A stretch of DNA of 64,000 nucleotides, from the NCBI RefSeq assembly GCF_001425025.1, contig NZ_LMDE01000010.1:1-64000 (forward strand), given 5' to 3'. The translations under genes were made by a program, and so were the position numbers. Positions 33,366 to 41,257 of this stretch are shown in pieces. Every line of letters starts with the position of its first letter. The first letter of the stretch is position 1. Source of the DNA: Nocardioides sp. Root122. GTDB taxonomy: Bacteria; Actinomycetota; Actinomycetes; Propionibacteriales; Nocardioidaceae. Below the pieces are notes generated by a model. The model was given only the letters and a program-made list of their open reading frames with translations. It did no database searches and was not told the origin of the DNA.

Positions 33366-34200
33366 GCGGGAGCTCGGCGAGCACCCACCGGACGTACGCC
33401 TGCTCGTGCATGACCTGCTCCCAGGTGAAGCGCAGCACGCGCCAGCCCCGGAGCGTGAGCAGGTTGTAGCGGGCGCAGTCGCGACGGTGCGCCTTGCGAG
33501 AGGCGTGGAAGGTCCAGGAGTCGGCCTCGATCACGAGCCCGAGGAGGCGGCAGACCAGGTCGGGACGGACCTCCCCGGTGCCGAGATCGAGGGACGCCTG
33601 CGGCTCGACGTCGAGGTCCGCATCGATGCACAGCGCCCGGAGCACCGACTCGAACGGGTTGGCAGCGCGAGCGTCGGCATGCCGCAGCACGCGTCGTACG
33701 GCGGACGCGCCAGCCCCTCGTACGTCGATGGCCGCCAGCTCCTCAGGCGTCACGTCGCCGTGGCGGAGCGCCGAGTCGGCGATCGCCAACGCCTCGGTGA
33801 ACGGCAGGATCCGTGCGCAGTCGAGGACGGTGCGCAGGGGAGTGGTCACCCCGTCGTGGACCTGGTCATCGGCGAGGTTGGTCCAGTGGACCGAGATGGC
33901 TGACCGCTGGTCGGGGACGAGCTTCCGCCCTCGCCGCACCATCAGCTCCGGCACGTCCGGCTGAACAGCCATCTCCCACCCGTGGCAGGCGGCCGCGCTG
34001 CGGAGGGCGACGACCGCGGTGAGACGGGCCGCTGCCTGCTGGGCCTCGTCGGCTGTCGGCAGGCAGTACCGGCCGCGCGCCGGCGACACGATGAGGCCAC
34101 GGGCCACCGCCCGCCGAAGCCTCCTGCGCGTGGTTAGGCGCAGCAGGTCGGCCGCGCTCGCCGTACCGCCGAGTCGGCCGAGCGCTGCCACGGGTTCCAC
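33316..34200 (-). CDS. AbiEi-like wHTH plus DUF559 (PD-(D/E)XK) nuclease protein
   Basis: 294 residues from a GTG. The N-terminal ~50 residues (GGTASAADLLRLTTRRRLRRAVARG) resemble the AbiEi-type winged helix; a middle alpha/beta part contains WTNLADDQVHDGVTTPLRTVLDCAR. The C-terminus is a DUF559/Vsr-like nuclease: Glu in FESVLRALC, PDLVCRLLGLVIEADSWTFH and RYNLLTLRGWRVLRFTWEQV. Such proteins are multi-copy in Nocardioides-type genomes and their role is unknown. The last 16 codons (from RRVERPEV) are the inner arm of the left hairpin element. No good ribosome site or -10 is seen before the start. Confidence 0.82.
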   Translation of the reverse strand: MEPVAALGRLGGTASAADLLRLTTRRRLRRAVARGLIVSPARGRYCLPTADEAQQAAARLTAVVALRSAAACHGWEMAVQPDVPELMVRRGRKLVPDQRSAISVHWTNLADDQVHDGVTTPLRTVLDCARILPFTEALAIADSALRHGDVTPEELAAIDVRGAGASAVRRVLRHADARAANPFESVLRALCIDADLDVEPQASLDLGTGEVRPDLVCRLLGLVIEADSWTFHASRKAHRRDCARYNLLTLRGWRVLRFTWEQVMHEQAYVRWVLAELPRRVERPEVAGDLARPA

Positions 34201-34248
34201 GGATCAACCGTCCCGTGAAGCCGACCCCGCCCGCTCGCGTCGTCCACA

Positions 34249-34337
34249 GGCGCGTCAGACGACCAGAAGTCTCCTCGTGGGCGTGGACGCACGCTCAAGG
34301 CGTCGTACGTCAGCGACTTCTGGTCGTCCGACGCGCC
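34249..34337. repeat. 89-nt hairpin element, right copy
   Basis: Arms GGCGCGTCAGACGACCAGAA (34249-34268) and TTCTGGTCGTCCGACGCGCC (34318-34337) pair with one mismatch around a 49-nt loop; pairing continues three more bases inward. It stands 48 nt upstream of the DUF559 start and just downstream of rnpB, in the same orientation and geometry as the left copy. Confidence 0.78.
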
Positions 34338-34352
34338 GCGGAGGGGCTGGGG

Positions 34353-34718
34353 GAGTGGGTCGGCCTGTAGGCCGGGTTCTGTCCTGCTGACGCAGGGGCG
34401 ACCATCCATCTGCGACGACCGTTGCCGGCCGCCTGGTGCGATCTACCCGGATGCTCGGGCGGGCCGCCCTCGAACGCATCCTGTCTGATCTTGCTCCGGG
34501 TGGGGTTTGCCTAGCTACGCCGGTCGCCCGGCGTACTGGTGGTCTCTTGCACCACCGTTTCACCCTTACCGGTCCCCGGAGGGACTGGCGGTCTGTTCTC
34601 TGTGGCACTGATCCCGCGGGTTGCCCCGGGTGGCTGTTGGCCACCACCCTGCCCTGTGGAGCCCGGACCTTCCTCGACCCCACTCACGTGGAGCCGCGGC
34701 CGCCCGGCCGACCCACTC
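34353..34718 (-). ncRNA. rnpB: RNase P RNA, bacterial class A
   Basis: On the minus strand the RNA opens with GAGTGGGTCGGCC and closes with the complementary GGCCGACCCACTC (P1). The universally conserved GAGGAAGGTCCGGGCTCC (P4/P3 junction) lies near the 5' end and ACAGAACCCGGCCTACAGG near the 3' end; CAGGGTGGTGGCCAACAGCC and GGTAAGGGTGAAACGGTGG segments are also recognisable. It is the catalytic RNA of RNase P, which trims tRNA 5' ends. A TAGGAT -10 sits 7 nt before the predicted 5' end. Confidence 0.95.
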
Positions 34719-34725
34719 GCCGAGG

Positions 34726-34731
34726 ATCCTA
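34726..34731 (-). promoter_or_regulatory. -10 element of rnpB
   Basis: TAGGAT on the minus strand, 7 nt before the first paired base of P1, sets the transcription start at about 34718. No clear -35 is seen; it would lie within the end of map. Confidence 0.6.
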
Positions 34732-34739
34732 GCCGGGAC

Positions 34740-35588
34740 TCAGGGGTGGGTGAGCACCTCGGCGCCGTCCTCGGTCACGACGAGGGTGTGCTCGAACTGC
34801 GCCGAGCGGCGGCGGTCCTTGGTCACGACGGTCCAGCCGTCGTCCCACATGTCGTAGTCGGGCGTGCCGAGGTTGAGCATCGGCTCGATGGTGAAGGTCA
34901 TCCCGACGCGGATCTCGTCGTCGAAGCGCTCGTCGTCGTAGTGGGGGATGATCAGGCCGGAGTGGAACGCCGTACCGATGCCGTGCCCGGTGAAGTCGCG
35001 GACGACGCCGTAGCCGAAGCGCTTGGCGTAGGACTCGATGACGCGGCCGATGATGCTGACCCGGCGACCGGGCTTCACCGCCTTGATCGCCCGGTCGAGC
35101 GCCTCGCGGGTGCGCTCGACGAGGAGGCGCGACTCCTCGTCGACGTCGCCGGCGAGGAAGGTGGCGTTGGTGTCGCCGTGCACGCCGTTGATGTAGGCGG
35201 TGATGTCGATGTTGACGATGTCGCCGTCCTCGACGACGCGGGCGTCGGGGATCCCGTGGCAGATCACCTCGTTGACGCTCGAGCACAAGGACTTGGGGAA
35301 GCCGCGGTAGCCGAGCGTCGAGGGGTACGCGCCGTGGTCGCAGAGGAACTCGTGGCCGATGCGGTCGAGCTCGTCGGTGGTGATGCCCGGCGCGACGTGC
35401 TGCCCGACGAGCTCACGGGCCTGCGCCGCCAGTCGGCCAGCGATCCGCATCCGCTCGATGGTCTCGGCGTCCTTGGCCTCCTCGCCGGTGAAGCGCTGGG
35501 GCGCCGGCTTGTCGACGTACTCGGGACGGGCGATGTGGGACGGGACGGCACGGCGGGCCGACACCTCTGCGGGGGATACGACTGGCAC
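34740..35588 (-). CDS. map: Methionine aminopeptidase type I
   Basis: 282 residues; GTG start seven bases after TACACT (leaderless pattern). It removes N-terminal Met from new proteins. The five metal ligands are in place: two Asp in [19 protein letters not shown], His in GHGIGTAFH, Glu in TIEPML and Glu in QFEHT, plus the substrate His in VICHGIPDA. The ~40-residue N-terminal extension ([17 protein letters not shown]) is the SH3-ligand-like linker typical of actinobacterial MapB. It is divergent from a small gene with which its -10 overlaps. Confidence 0.95.
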   Translation of the reverse strand: MPVVSPAEVSARRAVPSHIARPEYVDKPAPQRFTGEEAKDAETIERMRIAGRLAAQARELVGQHVAPGITTDELDRIGHEFLCDHGAYPSTLGYRGFPKSLCSSVNEVICHGIPDARVVEDGDIVNIDITAYINGVHGDTNATFLAGDVDEESRLLVERTREALDRAIKAVKPGRRVSIIGRVIESYAKRFGYGVVRDFTGHGIGTAFHSGLIIPHYDDERFDDEIRVGMTFTIEPMLNLGTPDYDMWDDGWTVVTKDRRRSAQFEHTLVVTEDGAEVLTHP

Positions 35589-35595
35589 GACGGCG

Positions 35596-35605
35596 AGTGT
35601 ACGTT
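35596..35605. promoter_or_regulatory. Back-to-back overlapping -10 elements of map and a small gene
   Basis: TACACT for map (minus, 35601-35596) and TACGTT for the plus-strand gene (35600-35605) share two base pairs. Each is 6-7 nt from its start codon, so both transcripts would be leaderless and only 23 bp separate the two start codons. RNA polymerase could not occupy both at once. Confidence 0.55.
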
Positions 35606-35611
35606 CGGCCT

Positions 35612-35836
35612 ATGAGCGAGAACGAGTACTGGTTCTGCCTGAAGCACCACACGGTCGAGGGGCACGACGGCTGCAAGAACGCCGACCGCCTCGGCCCCTA
35701 CGCGACGTCCGAGGAGGCGTCCCGCGCCCTCGACAAGGTCGCTGAGCGCAACGAGTCGTGGGACAACGACCCGAAGTGGAACGACGACGGCCCGGGGTCC
35801 GGCGACGGCCTCACCGACGGGACCCCGGACAGCTGA
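35612..35836 (+). CDS. Small conserved hypothetical protein
   Basis: 74 residues, ATG six bases behind TACGTT. Sequence begins MSENEYWFCLKHHTVEG and contains KNADRLGPYATSEEASRALDKVAERNESWDND, which looks like the SPOR-like short domain found in many small actinobacterial proteins: a Cys-His pair (FCLKHH), then a helix rich in Ala and Glu. The acidic Gly/Asp-rich tail is probably disordered. Function unknown. Divergent from map and directly convergent with the H1-like gene (no gap). Confidence 0.8.
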   Translation: MSENEYWFCLKHHTVEGHDGCKNADRLGPYATSEEASRALDKVAERNESWDNDPKWNDDGPGSGDGLTDGTPDS

Positions 35837-36544
35837 TCACTTCTTCCGGTTCTTCTTCTTCCCCTTGACCGGGTTGGCCGCCTGAGCGATGTCGGCCGCG
35901 GTGCGGACGCTCTTCAGCGCCCGCTTCGTGTTCTTGTCGAGGGTCCGGGTGAGCTCGGAGATGGCGGCTTCGTACTGCCGGCTCACCCGGGCGGCCGTTT
36001 CGGCTGCGACGCGCTCGGCCGTCTCCTGCGCCACCTGCTGGATCATCGCCGCGGTGCCGAGCGCCTGGGCGCCGACGTCGACGGCGAGGCCGGCGGCCGA
36101 ACGACGCGTCGCCGCGGCCGGGGGCTGGACGCTCGGGGTCGTCACCTGCGGCGCCGCGGACGGGGGCGTCGTCGAGGACTTCTTCGCGGTGGACTTCTTG
36201 GCGGCGGACTTCGTGGCCGTCGTCTTCTTCGCGGTCGTCTTCTTCGCGGTGGACTTCTTGGCGGCAGTGCTCTTCGCGGCGGTCTTCTTCGCGGTCGACT
36301 TCGCGGGGGTCGACGTCGTGGCGGTGCTCTTCTTCGCCGTCGCCTTCGTGGCGCTCGCCTTCGCGGGGGTCGTCTTCTTGGCCGTCGTCTTCTTGGCCGT
36401 CGTCTTCTTCGCGGCGGACTTCGTGGGGGTGGACTTCTTGGCGGTGGTCTTCTTGGCGGCGGTCCTCTTCGCGGGCGACTTCTTCGCCGTCGTCGGGGTG
36501 GTCGTCGTCGTGGCTGGCGTCTGCTCGGCCGGGGTCTCGCTCAC
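35837..36544 (-). CDS. Histone H1-like Lys/Ala/Thr-rich protein
   Basis: 235 residues from a GTG with GAGGAG upstream. Residues ~10-130 are a low-complexity basic tail built of AAKK, TAKK and KKTT repeats, like eukaryotic H1 tails and the actinobacterial HupB/Hlp tails. Residues ~155-235 form a helical domain (DVGAQALGTAAMIQQVAQETAERVAAETAARVS) ending in a Lys/Arg cluster. It probably binds DNA or RNA through the tail (inference); the helical domain may oligomerise. It lacks the HU fold. The repetitive coding DNA is recombination-prone, so length may vary between strains. Confidence 0.85.
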   Translation of the reverse strand: MSETPAEQTPATTTTTPTTAKKSPAKRTAAKKTTAKKSTPTKSAAKKTTAKKTTAKKTTPAKASATKATAKKSTATTSTPAKSTAKKTAAKSTAAKKSTAKKTTAKKTTATKSAAKKSTAKKSSTTPPSAAPQVTTPSVQPPAAATRRSAAGLAVDVGAQALGTAAMIQQVAQETAERVAAETAARVSRQYEAAISELTRTLDKNTKRALKSVRTAADIAQAANPVKGKKKNRKK

Positions 36545-36620
36545 GGAAGGGCTCCTCGCGTCGTCGGAGTGCCCGATCCTGCCCCGCCGAGGCCGAGTTG
36601 TCACCGACTAGCGTGTCGGC

Positions 36621-36899
36621 GTGCCCCCGCCCACCGTCCGTGAGCCGCTCTCCCCGTGGCCCTTCGCCGGGCTCGTCGGGCTGGCGTGCGTCGCCTTCCT
36701 GATCGGCGCCACGCCGCTCGTCGTGGGCGCCCCGTGGTGGGCGGTCGTGCTGCTCGTCCTGGTCTGGCTGGGAGCGCTGGGGCTGGCGATCGCCTGGTTC
36801 ACCACCAGGCCGAGAGCCGTCGCGCTGCTCCCGGCCGTGGTGGCGCTCGTCTGGGTCGCCACCGTGGTCGGCGGCGCGAGGTTCCTCGACTGGGCCTGA
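36621..36899 (+). CDS. Small membrane protein, unknown
   Basis: 92 residues; GTG six bases after TAGCGT. Three hydrophobic helices (PFAGLVGLACVAFLIGATPLVV, WWAVVLLVLVWLGALGLAIAWF, AVALLPAVVALVWVATVVGG) with the Pro-rich N-terminus inside or outside unknown. Matches the DUF2530-like small actinobacterial membrane proteins by layout only; no function. Divergent from the H1-like gene (76 nt). Confidence 0.75.
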   Translation: MPPPTVREPLSPWPFAGLVGLACVAFLIGATPLVVGAPWWAVVLLVLVWLGALGLAIAWFTTRPRAVALLPAVVALVWVATVVGGARFLDWA

Positions 36900-36945
36900 C
36901 TCAGCGAACGGGCCTGACTCAGAGAACGGGACTGGCTCAGAACGT
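36892..36945 (+). repeat. Three 18-bp tandem repeats at the end of the small membrane-protein gene
   Basis: Units GGGCCTGACTCAGCGAAC, GGGCCTGACTCAGAGAAC and a third, more diverged GGGACTGGCTCAGAACGT follow one another. The first contains the stop codon of the upstream gene and the third overlaps the panB stop, so the array sits exactly in the convergent junction. Confidence 0.7.
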
Positions 36946-37794
36946 GTGCTCGGCCCCGGGGAACGTGCCACCGCGGACGTCGTCGGCGTAGGCCCTGGCG
37001 GCGTCCAGCAGCACGGAGTGCACGTCGGCGTATTGCTTGACGAAGCGCGCCATGCGCCCGGTGCGCAGACCGAAGGCGTCCTGCCAGACCAGCACCTGAC
37101 CGTCACAGCCGGCGCCGGCGCCGATGCCGATCGTGGGGATGGTGAGCTCCTTGCTGATCCGCTCGGCGACGTCGCCGGGCACCATCTCCATGACCACTGC
37201 GAAGGCGCCTGCCTCCTGCACCGCGTGGGCGTCGGCGACGACACGGTCGCTCGCGTCGCCGCGGCCCTGCACGCGGTAGCCGCCGAGTGTGTGCTCGCTC
37301 TGCGGGGTGAAGCCGATGTGGGCCATCACGGGGATGCCGCCCTGCGTGCACTTCTCAATGACGGGCGCCATCTCCGCGCCGCCCTCGAGCTTGACGCAGT
37401 GGGCGCCCGCCTCCTTCATGAAGCGGACCGCCGTCAGGTAGCCCTGCTCGGGCGAGGCCTGGTAGCTGCCGAACGGCAGGTCGCCGACGACCATCGCGCG
37501 CTTCACCGACCGGGCGACCGCGCGGGTGAGGGGGAGCAGCTCGTCGACCGTGACGGGCAGCGACGTCTCGTTGCCGTAGACGTTGTTGGACGCGGAGTCG
37601 CCGACGAGCAGCAGGTCGATCCCGGCCTCGTCGAACGTGGCGGCGGTGTACATGTCGTACGCCGTCAGCATCGTGATCTTCTCGCCGCGCTCCTTCATCT
37701 CCCGCAGGTGATGGGTGCGCACGCGCTTGGCCGGGGAAGCCGCCGGGGCAGCCGGGCCGGAGCCGTAGGGGGCGGTCTCTTCGGGTGCAGGCAT
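36937..37794 (-). CDS. panB: 3-methyl-2-oxobutanoate hydroxymethyltransferase
   Basis: 285 residues; ATG chosen for its GAGGAG ribosome site. It makes ketopantoate from ketoisovalerate and methylene-THF in pantothenate (CoA) synthesis. Family blocks are intact: [30 protein letters not shown] (Mg/substrate), [18 protein letters not shown] and [17 protein letters not shown]. The N-terminal ~25 residues are a Pro/Ala-rich extension. No panC or panD follows; the gene stands alone, as Rv2225 does at the corresponding place in M. tuberculosis. Confidence 0.96.
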   Translation of the reverse strand: MPAPEETAPYGSGPAAPAASPAKRVRTHHLREMKERGEKITMLTAYDMYTAATFDEAGIDLLLVGDSASNNVYGNETSLPVTVDELLPLTRAVARSVKRAMVVGDLPFGSYQASPEQGYLTAVRFMKEAGAHCVKLEGGAEMAPVIEKCTQGGIPVMAHIGFTPQSEHTLGGYRVQGRGDASDRVVADAHAVQEAGAFAVVMEMVPGDVAERISKELTIPTIGIGAGAGCDGQVLVWQDAFGLRTGRMARFVKQYADVHSVLLDAARAYADDVRGGTFPGAEHTF

Positions 37795-37899
37795 GGGTCG
37801 CTCCTCGTCATCTCGCGGCTCCCTGATGGAGTCCACGGACCACTCATCAGGCTAGTGCCGACCGGGCCGCAGGGCGCTGTGGTCGTCGTCACCCCGAGG

Positions 37900-38400
37900 T
37901 CACTGGAGGAGCGTGGAGGCGGGCTTCAGGCCCTGCTCCTTGACGTAGTCCTCGTCGTCGCCGCCGTAGCGCTTGCAGGGGCCGGTGAAGCTCAGCGACC
38001 ACGCGCCCTCGCCGCGAGCCGGCGACGGCTGCACGTCGAGGTCGACGTCGCCGCGGCTCACGCTGACGTGCCCGTCGACCTGGGTGCCGTCCTCGAAGTC
38101 GGCACCGACCAGGGCCGTGCGTACGGCGTCGAGCTGGGCCGCCGTGTCGCCCTTCGGCGCGACGAGGGACCCGCCGCCGGAGTAGACGTGGCCGACGCCG
38201 CTCGGGCAGGAGCCCCAGCCACCGGAGACCTCCGCCTTGCTGGCGTCCAGGGCCTTCTCGACGAGCGGCACGGCCTCCGAGACCGCGTCGACCACCTGCT
38301 TCTCCCGGTCCTTGGCGGACGCCTCGTCCTTGCCCAGGCTGCAGGCCGACGTGCTGGCGACGAGCGCCACGAGGGCGAGGACGGTGAGCGTGGCGCGCAT
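37900..38400 (-). CDS. Putative lipoprotein
   Basis: 166 residues; ATG seven bases behind TACCGT. The signal peptide MRATLTVLALVALVASTSAC ends in a lipobox, so Cys20 would be lipidated and the protein held on the outer face of the membrane. The mature domain has further Cys (GSCPSGVGH, TGPCKRYGG) that may pair. I do not recognise a family; size and Cys pattern resemble uncharacterised actinobacterial LppX-like or DUF4853-type lipoproteins. It lies 20 nt behind the DUF1023 operon on the same strand with its own -10-like hexamer. Confidence 0.78.
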   Translation of the reverse strand: MRATLTVLALVALVASTSACSLGKDEASAKDREKQVVDAVSEAVPLVEKALDASKAEVSGGWGSCPSGVGHVYSGGGSLVAPKGDTAAQLDAVRTALVGADFEDGTQVDGHVSVSRGDVDLDVQPSPARGEGAWSLSFTGPCKRYGGDDEDYVKEQGLKPASTLLQ

Positions 38401-38420
38401 GAACCTCACGGTAGTGGACC

Positions 38421-40376
38421 TCACGGCCAGTGGTCCGGCCAGAGGTCGTCCCACGCGTCGCGTGCCCCGTCGACGGCGTCACCGACCCCGTCACGCACGC
38501 CCTCGTAGGTCGCGACCGCTCCGTCGCGCACGCCTTCGTAGGTGTCGACGGCGGCGTCCACCACGGGGTCGACCACGTGGTGCTGGACCTCGCCACCGAC
38601 CCAGTCGTAGAGGTAGTCGTGGGCCTCCTGGGTGCGTCCGCCGGTGTCGACGACCGCGTCGGAGTTGCCGGAGACGATGTCGCCCATGTTGGCGAGCGCG
38701 GGGTTGCCGACGTCGAAGTAGTTGGTGTGGTTCTCCATGAACCCGGTGGTGACCAGGCCGGTGCCGTGGAACTCCTCGCCGTTGTCGACGGCGAAGTTGG
38801 TCGCGCCGAAGTCGTGCTGGGCGGGGTCGGCGCCGAGGCCGAGGCTGTCGTCCCAGGTGCCGGGGAGCAGGCCGTCCTCGCCCCCGAGCCACGAGACCGG
38901 GTCGTTGTCGGCCGCGCCCACGAACACCTGACCGGCCGGCATGTTGAGGTCGGACGCGTGGTGGACGCCCTCGCTCGCGCCCGGGCTGCCGATGAGCACG
39001 AGGCTGTCGGCGTCCATGCCCCCCGCAGCGGCGTACGACGACGTGGTCGAGCCGTAGCTGTGGCCGATCACCGTCAGGTGGGGCTGGTTGCCGCCCGTGT
39101 GGGTGCTGTTGAGGCCGTCGACGAACTGCGAGAGCGCGACGCCGCCCGCCGCTGCATTGGCCTCGGTGACGGTGTGGGCGACGTCGCCGGCCGAGTCGCC
39201 GAGGGCGCCGGGCCACATCGACTCGGGGTTGAAGTTGGGCGAGTCGTAGCCGATCCACGCGATCGTCGACACCGAGCCCGGCCGGGGCGGGTCCTCGCCC
39301 AGCATGCTGTTGACCGTCTCCTCGTAGAGGTTGAGGGCCTGGGCGCCGTTCTCGTCGATCTGGGTGCCGTCCTGCATGATGCCCGGCACGTAGACCGCCG
39401 TGTGGTCGGCGGTGTCTGGGTCGCCGTAGGCGACGGCGGCGATGCCGTCGCCCCCGAAGGCGTCGGGTTGGTAGGCCATCACGAACGCGTCCACGCCGAG
39501 CGCGGCGTATTGCGGGGAGCCGGCCTGGGCGACGGCCTTCTCGATCGACTGGGCGTTCTCGAGCCACCGCTGCTCGGAGGCGCTGAGCTCGTGCCCGGAC
39601 GCCTGGAGGCCGAGGAGGTACTCGATGTCGCGTTGGACCGCGGACGTGTTGGCCTCGTCGCGGTCACCGGTCGGGATGCCGTTGGTGTTGCCGACCAGGC
39701 CGGGGTCGCTGATGAGCAGCGCGTTGCGCTCCGCATCGCTGAGACCGTTCCACCACTGGTTGACCGCGTCGGTGTCGGTCCCGAGCCGGCGCAGCTGGGC
39801 CGCCAGCGCCTCGGTGTCGGCGCGGGAGGGATCGGCCGCGGCCGCGAGCCCCTCGGAGAGCTCGTCGACGGCAGCGAGGGCACGCACGGCCTTCTGCTCG
39901 TCGGCGTCGACCCGGTCGCGCCAGGCCTGCAGGTCCTGCTGGTAGGCGGTGAAGCGGGCGCGCAGGTCGGCGGCGTCGGCCTGGAGCGTGGCCACCTGCT
40001 CCTCGGTGGCCGCCTCGATGCGGCGCAGGAGGGCCTCGCGGTCGTCGTTGAGCCGCTGCCGACGGTCCATCAGGTCGTCGTGCTCGCTGCGGCGCTGGCG
40101 CATCGAGGTGAGGAACTCGTCGATCGCCAGCGCGCCCCGCTCGAGGGCGGCGCCGACGGCGTCGGTGTCGCGGGCGAAGACGGTCACGGCGTGGTCGGCC
40201 GCGTCGGCGGCACTGCCGCTGAAGTCGGCGGGGGCGCCGTTGGCGCGCGCCCAGTCGGCGACGTCGCTGACGGCGGTCGCCGCAGCGCGTACGTCGGTGA
40301 GCACGGCGCCCGACGCCTCGGTGACCGTCAGCTCGGGCTCGCGCGGCAGCCAGGCCGGGACGGCGATGGTGGTCAC
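38421..40376 (-). CDS. DUF1023 alpha/beta-hydrolase with long helical N-terminus
   Basis: 651 residues; GTG overlapping the stop of the WXG100-like gene (GTGA). Residues ~1-190 are helical and coiled-coil rich, with heptads around RRIEAATEEQVATLQADAADLR. Residues ~270-540 carry the DUF1023 hydrolase: nucleophile Ser in VIGHSYGSTTSSYAAAGG and PGASEGVHHASDL. The C-terminal ~60 residues include the near-repeat TYEGVRDGAVATYEGVRDGVG. DUF1023 proteins linked to ESX-like helical proteins are candidate secreted or surface enzymes; no signal peptide is seen, which would fit type VII export (inference). Last gene of a three-gene operon. Confidence 0.85.
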   Translation of the reverse strand: MTTIAVPAWLPREPELTVTEASGAVLTDVRAAATAVSDVADWARANGAPADFSGSAADAADHAVTVFARDTDAVGAALERGALAIDEFLTSMRQRRSEHDDLMDRRQRLNDDREALLRRIEAATEEQVATLQADAADLRARFTAYQQDLQAWRDRVDADEQKAVRALAAVDELSEGLAAAADPSRADTEALAAQLRRLGTDTDAVNQWWNGLSDAERNALLISDPGLVGNTNGIPTGDRDEANTSAVQRDIEYLLGLQASGHELSASEQRWLENAQSIEKAVAQAGSPQYAALGVDAFVMAYQPDAFGGDGIAAVAYGDPDTADHTAVYVPGIMQDGTQIDENGAQALNLYEETVNSMLGEDPPRPGSVSTIAWIGYDSPNFNPESMWPGALGDSAGDVAHTVTEANAAAGGVALSQFVDGLNSTHTGGNQPHLTVIGHSYGSTTSSYAAAGGMDADSLVLIGSPGASEGVHHASDLNMPAGQVFVGAADNDPVSWLGGEDGLLPGTWDDSLGLGADPAQHDFGATNFAVDNGEEFHGTGLVTTGFMENHTNYFDVGNPALANMGDIVSGNSDAVVDTGGRTQEAHDYLYDWVGGEVQHHVVDPVVDAAVDTYEGVRDGAVATYEGVRDGVGDAVDGARDAWDDLWPDHWP

Positions 40377-40702
40377 GGGCCGACCACCCCCACCGGCGTG
40401 GTGCCGCGGTCGTCCCACATCAGCAGCTGCTGGGTGGCCTGGACGCTCTCCTGGTCGGTGACGAGGAAGTCGTACATCGTCTGCGCCAGCGCGTCGGCGT
40501 GCCCGGAGGCCTGGTCGCGCAGGGCGAGGACCCGCTGCTCCCAGGTGGTGAGGAAGGCGTCGGCCGCGCCCTGCACGGCGTCGCCGAGGAGGGTGGGGTC
40601 GGCCTGGGCGAGGTTCTTGCGGGGGCCGTCGAGCCCTTCGGACTGCTCCTCCCACGCGGTGCGTGCCTCGGCGAGGGTGGCGGTCCACATCTGGAGCGTC
40701 AT
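40373..40702 (-). CDS. WXG100/ESAT-6-like small helical protein
   Basis: 109 residues; the ATG overlaps the upstream stop (ATGA). Predicted helical hairpin with the pattern F-x3-W-x6-L ... Y-x2-L-x2-D (DAFLTTWEQRVLALRD, AQTMYDFLVTDQ), like the ESX family, although no strict W-x-G is present at the turn. Such proteins usually pair with the N-terminal domain of the gene product that follows, here DUF1023. No ESX secretion ATPase is in the window, so the export route is unproven. Confidence 0.75.
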   Translation of the reverse strand: MTLQMWTATLAEARTAWEEQSEGLDGPRKNLAQADPTLLGDAVQGAADAFLTTWEQRVLALRDQASGHADALAQTMYDFLVTDQESVQATQQLLMWDDRGTTPVGVVGP

Positions 40703-41214
40703 CGCGCGGCCCCCTCGGCGGCACGGACGCGGGACGTGCGAAGCACCACCACCAGGGCAGTGGGTCGCACGGTCGCGGACGCCTCGAGGCCGCCGCGCCG
40801 GCGTGCGGCGAGCCGCGGTCGGTCACCCGGGACGGGCCGGGCCTGCCAGCCGAGACCGACGAGCGCGTGGCCGGTGGAGCGGAGGAGGACGATGTTGTCC
40901 CCCTCGCCCAGCCCCTCGACGACGGCGACGCACTCGTACCAGGACTGGCCGAGCTCGTCGGTGTGCCAGCCGGCGTCGCGCGCGACCGTGCCACGGGTCG
41001 CGGCAGCGATCCGCTCCAGCAGGTCGTCGAGGGCGCGGTCCGCCGCGGCGGCGAGCTCGTCGCGGTCGCCCGCGTCGAGGACCGGGGCGACGGGTGCGGG
41101 TGCGTGCTGGGGGAGCACGACGATGTCCACCTCGGGATGCCGCTCGCGCAGGACGCGCAGCATCGGGTCGAGGATCGGCTCCGGGGCGCCGGGGCCGGGG
41201 GCGGAAGGAGGCAT
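40699..41214 (-). CDS. Hypothetical protein, first gene of the WXG100-like/DUF1023 operon
   Basis: 171 residues; ATG with AAGGA six bases upstream. N-terminal Pro-rich start, then an alpha/beta part with VDIVVLPQHAPAPVAP, a helix DRDELAAAADRALDDLLERI and EGDNIVLLRSTGHALVGLGWQARPVP. The basic C-terminus (RPRLAARRRGG) may be flexible. I do not recognise the family. Four-base overlaps with the two following genes suggest it works with the WXG100-like protein, perhaps as chaperone or cytosolic partner (inference). Confidence 0.7.
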   Translation of the reverse strand: MPPSAPGPGAPEPILDPMLRVLRERHPEVDIVVLPQHAPAPVAPVLDAGDRDELAAAADRALDDLLERIAAATRGTVARDAGWHTDELGQSWYECVAVVEGLGEGDNIVLLRSTGHALVGLGWQARPVPGDRPRLAARRRGGLEASATVRPTALVVVLRTSRVRAAEGAAR

Positions 41215-41257
41215 GACGTCCTTCTTCCGCGACCGCGGTCACCTCAAACCCGCGAGG

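Noticed and set aside
34255..34683. 142-codon frame over rnpB
   Set aside because: It lies on the RNase P RNA gene and a hairpin element; not a protein gene.
36160..36530. Regularly repeated DNA that could suggest a CRISPR array
   Set aside because: The repeats are in-frame AAKK/TAKK codons of the H1-like protein, short and without unique spacers.
38430..41216. 928-codon open frame opposite the DUF1023 operon
   Set aside because: Same shadow pattern; no ribosome site, no recognisable domain, and the three minus-strand genes overlap in a regular operon.
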